Assembly (NCBI RefSeq): GCF_947172395.1
Contig: NC_069109.1
Location: 5,188,968-5,252,967, forward strand
Reading direction: 5' to 3'
DNA length: 64,000 bases
Source: Bicyclus anynana
Taxonomy: Eukaryota > Arthropoda > Insecta > Lepidoptera > Nymphalidae
Positions 33,604 through 45,800 of the stretch are shown piece by piece (position 1 is the first letter of the stretch; each line of letters starts with the position of its first letter). A program made the position numbers and the translations under genes. The notes beneath the pieces are model-generated. The model did not search any database. It was not told where the DNA came from and saw only the letters and a list, made by a program, of their open reading frames with translations.

Positions 33604-33914
33604 ATTGATTACTGTCAAGTTAATTTTCCGAGAGTAACTTCATCTCGATGAGACGCTCAACTATTTTATTTACGAAAATTCATGATTTTGGTAGCTAACT
33701 GGGTTACCAGGTAATAAAAATATCTGAGCATCGGAACGAGATAATGTAGGTATGTACCTAGCAATTTGTAGGACATTGTGGTTATTACCATATTTTTATA
33801 CGGTACCTGGTAACCCAGTTAGCTGCCAGAATCTAGAATTTTCGTAAATAAAATAGTTGAGCGTCTCATCGAGATGAAGCTACTCTCAAGGAAAATTAAC
33901 TTGATAGTAATAAA
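33604..33914. repeat. Long foldback, ~115-bp arms
   Basis: TCAAGTTAATTTTCCGAGAG through GCTAACTGGGTTACCAGGTA (33604-33720) is repeated inverted at 33796-33914 with about 10 percent mismatches and a ~75-bp AT-rich loop. It is a MITE-like element without coding capacity. 33915-34950 is AT-rich; 33990-34110 and 34590-34740 share a diverged CCACCATTATGG segment. Confidence 0.8.
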
Positions 33915-34949
33915 TGTATAGATTTTCTTTCTTCTCTCTGAAAAAAATATATTATTTTCCATAAGTTGCCATAAATGCATTGTTTTTATAAGAATACTTA
34001 TATATAAATATGTATTACATAATTATATATTACATATTCTAAAAATAGTAATCATCCACCATTATGGAAAAACAGTTTGTATATGTAATACCTAGTACAT
34101 ATAAGTTAAAACAAACAAATATGAAATATATAAAAAAAACTTTCAAACCCTTTTACATTTTTAATATTTTTCTGATTGTGTACTATTACAATCATCATCA
34201 TTATAAATAAAACTTTAAAAATATGGATTATCCATACAAGCTTTCAACCCCTTCTATTTTCATTTTCACGATAAAAAATATCCCATAACCTTCACCATAG
34301 ATTAATTTGAATTTATACAGTAGTTTCGGCTTGATGCGCGGTGGATAACAAGACAGACAGACAAAAGTAAAAAAAAACATTTTAGCTTCATTGTCGATTA
34401 CAGAGTGCCTCTCCAAACTCCAAAAAATTTTTTCAAAATAATATCTTCAATGTACAGAATTGGACCTCTTACATTTAGAAGTCTTACTCTTTATGACTCT
34501 TGTAATTTTTTTTTATAAAACTTTATGAAAAAAATTAAAAAAAAAAAAAAAACAAAATACAGTGTTATACAAAAATTTTTAACAACACTAGCATTTTTTT
34601 CATAAGATTTTTAATAATATAAATATTATGTATTTTTCTAAAATTTGAAACCCACCATTATGGGAAATACTTTGTAATGTAAATACAATAATTTACTATT
34701 CTGTACTTGTAAATAGTACATGTAAATAAATAAATATAACTAGATTAACACTTATCATCTAAAGAACAGTCTTCTTTCTTCAGGTACAATAAATAAAACG
34801 CACTGTATTCCATCTTATTCTTTAGTCAAAATGTTTCTTACAATCTAATGACAATTTGTAGTCAGATTAAAAAAAAAAAACAATATTTTTTCTTTAACTA
34901 TGAGGGTATATCTAAATTATTTTTGCATGCCACCTCAATATATTCAAAA

Positions 34950-36420
34950 TACTTGTCTATGGATTAATGCTATTTTGCTACTGTTCGCATAGACAGGGAA
35001 TCTATAAACATTAATAGTGGACTATTGAAAAAATGGCGGACTATTGACCAATAGTCACGTGGACTATTCGAGTAATGGTTCCACTGTATATTTTCCAATA
35101 GCTTCTTAAAATATATATTAATAGTCAAATACTATAACACTACACTTGTATAAACATCAATAGTGAACTATTGAAATTGGTGGACTATTCACCAAGTCGA
35201 GCGGACTGTTTGAGCAATGGTTCCACGGTATATTTTCCAATAGCCTCTTGAAATATACATCAATGGTCAAATAGTATATATAACACTACACTTGTCTATG
35301 GATTAGTGTGATATGTTTTCCACAACTGTGAAGCATAGCCAGAGAAGTAAATAGACAAATGTAGAGCATCAATGACATTCTTGGATCGTTCCGACTCTCA
35401 GACTAAATACACAAGGACTAGTATTGCACCCAAATTCACAAACAAAATTTTCTGCCGTTTTCTAAGGAAAACGAGCTTAGATTTCATACATATCTTATAC
35501 TAAACTAGCAGGTTTTGTTCGTTTTTACACCATTTAACTACACAAAAAGGTATTTTTACGGAGATTTTTAACCGATTTTAAACTATGAAACATCGATTCT
35601 ATAGAGACAGTGTTTAATCATATAATTTGACAGAAAAAACTCACACTCCAAATATTGAAACTCCTTTACAGAGACCAGTAAATTGTTCTCTTTTTCCAAG
35701 TAATGTAATGGGCGTTTTTCATCTGTCTATTTATTTCTCTGTCTACACTACATAAACAGTGTGATAATGTATTGAGGTGACAGGTAAAAATAATAATATA
35801 CATATTATACTTATTGTTTTTGAACAACCCTCAATTTTTTTAATTAATATATAATGGACATGCCAATGACATGGCCAATTTCCCGTCCAACTAAGCGAAA
35901 AGCCTGTATTAGAAGTATGACAATAGTCCAACAAGTCATTAATAAATCAACAGAATCAAATATTTTGTCGTTATTAAAACACTGTTGTTTATGTATTTTG
36001 GTCATGACTAATATTTATTCCCCTACAATGAAGCGAAAAGCCCCTAGCAATGGATAATATACTAATCCAATATTTCTTTGCCAATAGTCCAATGTGAAAT
36101 TTGACAATAATTATCGCTCTCTAGCAGGAAAAACTGCATTTGAGCATGGACAAATTGAGACTACAAAAGCGGTGCGAGAGAAACAATATAATGGGCCCAT
36201 AGCCTTATGATACAGTTCAAATATGTCTTTATTGAGAATTTTTAAGTTCTTGGTACAAGCAAAACAGAGCTCTTGAAGGAATAAGCAGATATACTCATCC
36301 TTGTTATTTTTGTATTAAACTTCTATATAGTAGGCTATTGAATGGTGCACTATTGCCCAATAGTCCATTAGAATAATCATCAATATCATATAAGACTTGA
36401 AATTCAAGTTTTTGCTTAGT
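34950..36420. repeat. Array built on the word CAATAGTCC / GGACTATTG
   Basis: GGACTATTG, CTATTGAA, CAATAGTCC and close variants recur more than ten times. Two ~140-bp direct units are clear at about 35015-35150 and 35154-35290 (both with AATGGTTCCAC-GTATATTTTCCAATAG). The array leads into the decayed NUDT21 exon copies. Confidence 0.6.
36145..36310 (-). pseudogene. NUDT21: Decayed copy of NUDT21 last exon (distal)
   Basis: Plus-strand bases ATAATGGGCCCATAGCCTTA and AAGTTCTTGGTACAAGCAAA align with ATAATGGGCCCGTAGCCTTG and TAGTTCTTGGGCACAGCGAA of the intact exon at 36801-37048. Indels and substitutions destroy the frame. It lies ~650 bp downstream of the real stop codon. Confidence 0.65.
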
Positions 36421-36429
36421 CAGACAGTT

Positions 36430-36610
36430 AAGTGTAAACGAAATTTAATATATAAAGGCTCTGCAAGAGAGAGGATGACATTTATTTAATTAATAATAGT
36501 CCTGACCATTATCTTACAGTTCACAGATACCTATTATCAGAAATTTACTCAAGATACTTAGTTCTTGGGAACAGCAATTAGAGTTCTATGTTGAAGTTAG
36601 ACAAGGAAGA
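36430..36610 (-). pseudogene. NUDT21: Decayed copy of NUDT21 last exon (proximal)
   Basis: AAAGGCTCTGCAAGAGAGAG and AGTTCTTGGGAACAGCAATT followed by ACAAGGAAGAGGCAATTAT match the intact exon and its 3' flank in the same order, with a rearranged centre. Together with 36145-36310 it indicates tandem duplication of the gene's 3' end. Confidence 0.65.
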
Positions 36611-36800
36611 GGCAATTATACTATTTAATTTCCTTATTTTATTGGACTATTAATAAAGAGTGGGCTATTGACCAATAGCCCTACAAAGAAAACAATACTT
36701 CAGTGGAATGTTATCCCTACAGCCCATTTGACATACCAATCTATAAAATATAGGACTTTTTACAGTTTTCGCTTAGTTAGATGCTTAAGTGTAGTATAAA

Positions 36801-39800
36801 TTACATATAAACAAAGTTGAACCTACAAAGGCTCTGTGACAAAGAGGATATAATGGGCCCGTAGCCTTGGGCATTGTCGTATAATTCAAACAGTGGTGCG
36901 GCAACCAGTTTATAGTTCTTGGGCACAGCGAACAGGGCCCTATCCTGGAGTTGGACGAGGAAGAGGCGCTTGTGCTCTTTGGGTTTGGTTATGTGGGGTG
37001 GTATGTATGGATACTGGGGTGGTTCGAAGTTGGGTCGCCACCAGTTGCCTGTGGACAAATAGGTTATAATAATAATATAGCTGTGTATAGCCAGTGGATA
37101 TGACCTCTGCCTTTGATTCAGGAGGTTGTGGGTTCGAATCCGGTCCGGGGCACGTACCTCCACTTTTCAGTTGTGTGCATTTTAAGAAATTAAATATCAC
37201 GTGTCTCAATCGGTGAAGGAAAACATCGTGAGGAAACCTGCATACCAGAGAATTATCTTAGTTCTCTGCGTGTGTGAAGTCTGCCATTCTGCATTGGGCC
37301 AGCGTGGTGGACTATTGGCCTAACCCCTCTCATTCTGAGAGGAGACTCGAGCTCAGCAGTGAGCCGAATATGGGTTGATGACGACGAATACTATAGCCTT
37401 TTATTGCCTTATCGAATCTTACAATGTAAATATAAAATAGAATAATTATTTTAAGCAGGTATTTACATAATGTGCATGCATGAAGTTACAAAACTTATAA
37501 TAATTGATAGAAGTTACGATTACATATTACTCGTAAATGATGGCATATTATATAAACTTGTACCTACATAAATAAGTATTTATGTAGGTACAAGTTTTGA
37601 AATATTTTTTTTTAAATTTTTAAATTAAATTAAATTTTTTAATTTTTTTTTTTCATTCAATATGGACCCCACTACGGGTAAAGGCCTCCTCCAATTTTCC
37701 CCATGCTTTTCTGTCTGATGCGGTTGTTAATAATAATAATAAATATACTTAAACAATACACATCACTATCTACCTCTAAAGTAAGCATACAGAGCAGCTT
37801 GTGTTATGGGTGCTAAGATAGTTGATATTATGATTTTAATATACAATTATATACTAAATATAAATACTTATATAATGTATGAATACACACAGACACTGGA
37901 AAACACCAATGCTCATCACACAAATATTTTCCAGTTGTGGGAATTGAACCCACGCCAATTTTCAATACGGACAAATAGATTGATTTCATTATATTTCTCT
38001 TCTGTTTTTATATTATTTATATTTCTTTCTTTTCTAAGACTCTGGAAAGCCAGTAGGTCAAACATGCATGCTACAACATATCTAGTGCCAAGAAAAAGAA
38101 AAAAGGTCAACAAATAACGGTTGAGTTGCCACAACTCTTATGCTCCAGCATAGTTGAATTTATTTATGCTAAGATATTTGTCGTCTCTCCCAAAGCCTAT
38201 AGAATATAAGCTCCCATGATATAAACACTGTAATCTACCATACTTTTTTACTTTGTTTATATTCTTTACAACTTAACCGTTGACTACAATCACACCTGAT
38301 GGTAAGTGATGATGCAGTCTAAGATGGAAGCAGGCTAACTTGTTAGGAGGAGGATTACAATCAACACCCCTTTTAGGTTTCTACACGAAATCGTACCCAA
38401 ACGCTAAATTGCTTGGCGATACGTCTTTGCCAGTAGGGTGGTAACTAGCCACGTCTGAAGCCTCCTACCAGCCGAAATACTATACTTACCTAAGCTTTCA
38501 GCTTTTATAAAATGTGGGAGGTCTGGCAGATATGGCTCCTGGCACATAATACATTAGCAGCAAGTTCTTTATTAGAACTGGTATTCAAACCTGCTCTGAG
38601 AGGATCTTAACAAATTTGGATAGATAGGAGGAACAACACAAGCAGAGAAGGGGAGTGTTGATCGATTGTCAAGGAATTCCTTAGCCCTACATCCTTTGGT
38701 CACAAGTCCTGGACTTTGCTCAGAGATTTTCTCTTCACGATGAGATGGACCTGGGACCTGCAGAGTAAATCCATGGATTGCTACAATATTTGTCTCGTAA
38801 TTACTATGACTTACCAATCGTGTCCTCTATTAACCAGTCCTGTTTGATTCCATCCTGACGTCCGAGTGTCTCTGTGAGCAGTCGCTTCAGACCTTCAATT
38901 TCATCCTGAAACATACAAAATATAACCTAAGCTAGCTTAATCCAGAGGTTACACTCTTGTAAATTCATCATATCAGTCGATGGAGATCCACTGCAGGACA
39001 TAGGCCTTTTGTAGGCACTTCCAAACATCACAATACTAAGTGCTTGAGCCGGTACAAGTAGGTATATACCTACTTGTTGTCATTTCATGAAAACATAAAA
39101 AACGCGCTGTAGAGTTGGATGACACCTATGGCTTATCATGTAAGGTGCAATTTTGCGTGGCTAACAACGGCCACCAATCAAATGATCGAGGCTTCAAAAT
39201 GACCAAATAAGGTCATAAAACGCTTTCGCGCTGTCGACCGAAGCGACGCGTTGACTGACGACGGTTGGGACTCCGATTTTCGCGCCTCTCGAAGACGGTC
39301 GTGCACTTCAAACGCAACGCATTAAAAGTTTAAAGACAGTTGTCATTACACATTACGCAGAACTAAAACTTAGTGAAATCCTATAGTGGTGCCATTCCAG
39401 CGTGGACATCCAGAAGCCATAAACGACGCCCGCAGAAAGCCGAAAAGCAAGGTAAGTCCATAGGCTGTTATCTACTGTTCTATTCGTGTAATGTTTGAAT
39501 GAAATGACAACTGGTGTACTTTACTCAAATATACGCCGCCGCTAATCAAAGTTTGTAAAACGCATCAACCCCCATAAGAAAGGTGGGACACTATTTACAC
39601 GTGTCACACCATAAGTTTGGTCCATTCGAGCCTAGGATAGTGTTCTAGCTATTAACAGTAACTAAAATTCATACCTACGTCATACGTTAGGCATACTCAT
39701 ATAGTTTTTTCTTCCGCCATCTTTGTGATATCCAAAGAACGCTTAAAACTTAATTACATGTCTTATCTCTTGTTATTATGAAGATTTAAGTCATTCCGCA

Positions 39801-42800
39801 TTTATATATACTTACGTAAAGAATATCTAAGTATTCTCGTAAACCCCGCGATCGACATTAAGTTCGATACCTACCTACCGCCACGCGCACGCCGCTTCAC
39901 GCAATCTTTGTGTAATATCATCACGAGATTAGTTATAATTTATTTAATTCTCATTCTCTTTTCTTTTCAATAAGATGGAGAACAGTGAATTAAAAACGCA
40001 GTTGAATATACTTATTTGCAAAAAGGAAAATATCTTCCAAAGACTAAATAGGCTATATGATAGTTCAAAGGCCATTTCTACCTTCGAGTCTAGAAAAAAT
40101 GATACTTTTATGAACGAGTCTGAAACTATCGATGCATTACATGCGAAGTTCGAAAACATATTGGATAGCATAAATGATTTATTATTACAAATAAATCCGA
40201 AAGCCCAGCCTGACTACCAGGCGCTGGATTCATTTGAGGATCTGTACTCAACAGTGAAAAGAGTTAGGAATAAAATTTTGTCAAATACTAATAATAATTT
40301 GTCAAATACTAAGAATGAAGCTCCAGCTACCCACATTAATTTGGCTCCAATACAAATTCCCTGTTTTGATGGGAAACCACAAAACTGGGCTATATTTTAC
40401 GAAACATTTAAGGCGAACGTACATTTAAATAAAAACTTAACAGATTCACAAAGGGTTCAATATCTTATTTCTAAATTGACTCAAGGTGCATTGACCTTTA
40501 CTGCAGGCTTAGTTCCAAATGGCGATACATATAATATCATTTGGAATAACTTGGTGAAAAAATACCAAGATAAACGCGCATTAGCTACTCATTATTTAAA
40601 TAATATTTTCGATTTGAAAAACTGTTCTAATAATGTAAACAGTTTAAATATGTTTATAGAAAAGTTTTCTTCTTCAGTCGCCGCACTAAAACAAATTGAT
40701 ATTTCCGATCTTACAGATTTTATTTTATTACACTGTGCCTTAAGAAAGATGGATTCGCAAATAATACAAAACTTTGAGATGTCCTTGCAATCGAAAAATA
40801 TTGATATACCTACATACACGCAATTAGTAGAATTCGTTCAAATGCAAGTAAAAATTCTCGAACGTTCTAACACTTCGCTTCAAAAAATATCAAATTCAAA
40901 TTCCCGTAATACCTACAAAACATTGATTGCACAGACTGATTTTTCAAGTAACAATGCAACGACAAATTCTTGTGAATTATGTAATCAAAGTCACTCGAAT
41001 CTTTATCATTGTAAAAAATTTATAGAAATTAATGATCCTTTATCGAGATTTGAATTTATTAAATCAAAAAATGGGTGTATAAATTGCTTATCACTTTTTC
41101 ACAATTTAAGATCATGCAAGTCAAGGGTCACCTGTTTTTGTAACAAAAAGCATCATAAGCTATTGCATAGGGATAATAATAACACTAAATACGCACAAAG
41201 GAATACATCAGCTGTTTGCAACAATGCACAGAGTGAAACTGCGAGAATAGTGCCGTCTCCCTTTGACGCTAGGATAAACACCTCTCAAAATTATGTCGCA
41301 TCCTTCTCTAACGCACGCCATACGAACACTCTGATTAAATCGAACATGAATGAAGGTAGGTCAAATATACTACTCGCGAGTGTTGTTGTAAGGGCTACGC
41401 CTTATAAGAAACGTAATAAGGTTGATATTAGATGCCTGCTCGACATCGGATCGCAAAATAATGTTATAACTTTAAAATGTTGTCAGATGTTAAGTTTACC
41501 TATAAAGCCGATATATAATTCATTCATTAAAGGAATAGGAATGAGTTCACAGCCTATTCATGGTTATGTAACGTTAGATATACAATCGCGAATTTATCCT
41601 ATGAATAAATATAATATAAGGGCACTTGTTTTAGATTGTTTAACAGACCAGTTACCGACACAATACGTTAATACGTGTAACATGGACTATATCAGCGATA
41701 TACCTCTCGCAGACCCTACCTGGAATATCCCAGGCGGTATCGATTTAATTCTAGGCGCGGAATTATTCCCGCACATATATATAGGTAAAAAAATTATACC
41801 TGAAACGCACGGTCCTGCAGCGTTACTTACTACATTTGGATATATATTAATGGGAAGCTGCAATCAGTATTGTGAACAAAGTAATAACTCCTTTACCGCG
41901 CTAGCTATAAACGAGTTAAGTTTCGATCTGCAAAACTTTTGGGAATTAGATCAAATTCCTGTTAAAAAACATTTTAGTCCAGCGGATATCGAATGTGAGA
42001 AATTATATTCAGAATCGATTTCTCGTAACGAAAATGGACGATACTCAGTAGCTTTGCCATTTTGCAAAAATCCTACTACATTTAATGATTCATATCGCAA
42101 CGCATATCGACGATTAATTTCTTTAGAACGGAGACTTAATCATGACTCCACTTTACGCACGCAATATAACCAAATCATAAACGATTATTTGAGCTTAGGT
42201 TATATATCCGAGGTTAATGATCTCGAAAAAAGGGATGAAGGATTTTATTTAGCACACCATCCCATTATTCGGCCAGAAAAAATTACTAGCCCAGTAAGGA
42301 TAGTAATTGACCCTTCGGTTAAAAATATTAATAATATTTCACTAAATGATATATTACATGTCGGTCCAAATTTACAAGCCGATTTGTTTACTCTTCTTTT
42401 GAACTTTCGATTATTTCCGGTAGCAATGACTGCGGACATTAAACAAATGTATCTTCAAATTGAAGTTACACCACGCGATAGGAAATATTTAAAATTTTTA
42501 TTTCGTTTTCACGATAAAGAACATATCCGCATTTTTCATTTCAATCGCGTTCCCTTCGGATTGAAGTCAAGTCCGTATCTCGCAATGCGAACATTACAGC
42601 AATTGTGTAGTGAGGAAAATAAACGCTTTCCATTGGCGAGTGAAATTGCCAAATCACAATTCTATATGGATGACCTAGTACACTCAGAACCGAATGAGGA
42701 AACAGCGAAAGAATTATCACGAGAATTAGTCTCATTATTCAAATCTGGCGCCTTTGAGCTAGTCAAATGGACCAGTAATTCTACGTCACTGTTAGATAAT

Positions 42801-45800
42801 TTACCGAACACGCACCGCACAGTTGTAAATTTTTCTGATAAAAATAATATTTGCAAGGTGTTAGGTCTCGCTTGGGAGCCTAAACCAGATATATTTCATT
42901 TTACCATCTCGAAATTGGATGATAAATGTACGAAACGCACGATTTTATCTTTTGTCGCTAGGCTATTTGACGTTTTAGGTCTTGTGTCACCAGTTATTTT
43001 GTACGCAAAATTACTTATTAAAGAACTTTGGATAAATAAAGTTGACTGGGATGACACACCTTGCGAAAATGTAACTAGAAAATATCTAGCATTAACGAAA
43101 GAATTCTCTCTCTTATCAGATTCTTTACAAATACCGCGTCATACTGGCATTAAAGAGGGAAGTAAAGTAAATATTGTAGCATTTTGTGATGCAAGCCTTA
43201 ACGGATATGGATGTGTGGTATACTTACACATTACAGATTCACATAACAATATTATTGTAAATTTATTATGTTCTAAATCGAAAGTATCCCCACTGAAAAT
43301 AACTACACTTGCCCGGTTAGAGTTATGCGCCGCTCTTTTAATGTCGAAATTAGTTAAAATCGTAAAGGAAACTTATTCTACTCGCATTAATATTGAAGAA
43401 ATTTACGCATTTTCCGATTCAACCATCGCTTTGTCGTGGATAAAATCCTCTCCGCATAGGTGGAATACATTTGTAAGTAATCGTGTTTCTCAATGCCAAG
43501 AAAATTTGGATCCACAACATTTTTACCACGTAGCAGGAATTGAGAATCCTAGTGATTGTTTATCACGTGGTATGTTACCAGCTCAATTAATATCGCATTC
43601 ACTTTGGTGGAATGGTCCAGAGTGGCTTAATAGACCACCTTCTGAATGGCCCAAAAGTGATTTTTTTCCCGCGACATATGAAACGCTGCCTGAGTTTAAA
43701 AGTAATACTCTAATAATAACTAACGTTCAATGCGAACAATCTATATTATATAATTTAACGCAACGCTTTTCCTCTTGGAATAAATTAATACGCACTGTTT
43801 TATATGTTTATCGCTTCGCTAGACTTTTGCCTGACACTGGAGAAGTCAATAAAATATTTTTTGTTGAAAACGCTTTAATAAAAGAAATTCAACGCGTTCA
43901 TTTCGCTGATGAAATAACCCGCTTAAAAAATAAACAATTACCATCAAAAAAATTACAGAAGTTGTCTGTTTTTCTCGATGATAAGGGAATTGTACGTATA
44001 GGAGGGAGGCTTTCGAATGCAGATTTACCCTACGAAGCCAAACATCCCGCCTTGCTTCCTAAACATGATCACGCAGTTGACCTAATAATTGATAATTATC
44101 ATTTAAAGAACTGTCACACCGGAGCAGGTCTTTTAATGTCGATCATACGACAAAGATTTTGGATTCTTGACGCTAGGACGGTTATTAGGTCTAGAATTCA
44201 TAAATGCAATATTTGCTTTAGGATGAAACCTTCGCACCCTTCTCCAATCATGGCTGACCTTCCGTCTTATCGCCTCCAGGAAGCAAAGGCCTTCCTTTTT
44301 ACAGGAATCGATCACGCAGGTCCGATTCGCATAACCCTCACTCGCAGACGTGGATATCAGTCACAGAAAGCGTATATATGTTTATTCGTGTGCTTAGTGA
44401 CAAAGGCAATACACATAGAGCTCGCGTCAGATTTAACATCAGATAACATGATATCATGTTTAAATAGATTCTTGAGTAGACGCGGTCCAGTAAATACCAT
44501 CTGGACTGACATGTCCGGGACGTTTATTGGAGCAAAGGCTCAATTAGATGAAATATATTCTCTTTTACTTAGCTCAGACTATAAAAATGAATTTGGTCTA
44601 GAACTACAAAAAAAAACGAATAGAATGGAAAACCATTCCGCCGCGTTCTCCACATTTCGGTGGAATATGGGAATCAAATATAAAATGCGTAAAAGCTCGC
44701 CTTTATAGAGTCATTGGCAAGCAACTCCTTACTTATGAGGAATTATTTACTGTACTCACACAAATTGAGTGCATCCTCAACTCGCGCCCGCTAGGTTTAA
44801 CAACATCTGACCACCAGCCCGATATTATTACACCAGCGCATTTTCTAATGACCACGCCTTTAGAATACTTTCCGACGACAACCTTTAACCCTGAAAGGCC
44901 TAATTTAAAGAATCGAAAACAGTTACTCGATAGCCTCGTTATGTCATATTGGAAGAAATGGCGTTTGGATTATCTGCACACTTTGCAAGTCAAAGGCAAA
45001 TGGTGTACACCGGACAATCCAATCACCGTAGGTATGGTTGTGTTAGTTGAATTTGATGATGTACCACCTTTGCAGTGGCCTCTTGGTTTGATAACCAAAA
45101 CGTTCCCTGGAAAGGATGGTGTAGTACGGGTCGCTTTAGTTAACACTAAAATGGGTGAATATAAACGCCCAGTTGTAAAACTCTATCCACTTCCCACGCA
45201 ATAATAGTTACGCAAATAAATATATTCTCTGTTGTTAATAATTAATATAAGTATTTTTCTCTTTATAAAATAATTTAATGTTTAGTATTTCTTTATAATC
45301 TTTAATATGACACTTCGTCAAGGCGGGGTGTATGCTTGAGCCGGTACAAGTAGGTATATACCTACTTGTTGTCATTTCATGAAAACATAAAAAACGCGCT
45401 GTAGAGTTGGATGACACCTATGGCTTATCATGTAAGGTGCAATTTTGCGTGGCTAACAACGGCCACCAATCAAATGATCGAGGCTTCAAAATGACCAAAT
45501 AAGGTCATAAAACGCTTTCGCGCTGTCGACCGAAGCGACGCGTTGACTGACGACGGTTGGGACTCCGATTTTCGCGCCTCTCGAAGACGGTCGTGCACTT
45601 CAAACGCAACGCATTAAAAGTTTAAAGACAGTTGTCATTACACATTACGCAGAACTAAAACTTAGTGAAATCCTATAGTGGTGCCATTCCAGCGTGGACA
45701 TCCAGAAGCCATAAACGACGCCCGCAGAAAGCCGAAAAGCAAGGTAAGTCCATAGGCTGTTATCTACTGTTCTATTCGTGTAATGTTTGAATGAAATGAC

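Noticed and set aside
37806..38117. 103-codon frame
   Set aside because: It overlaps a dispersed repeat ending in a tRNA-like motif and shows no protein-like conservation signals.
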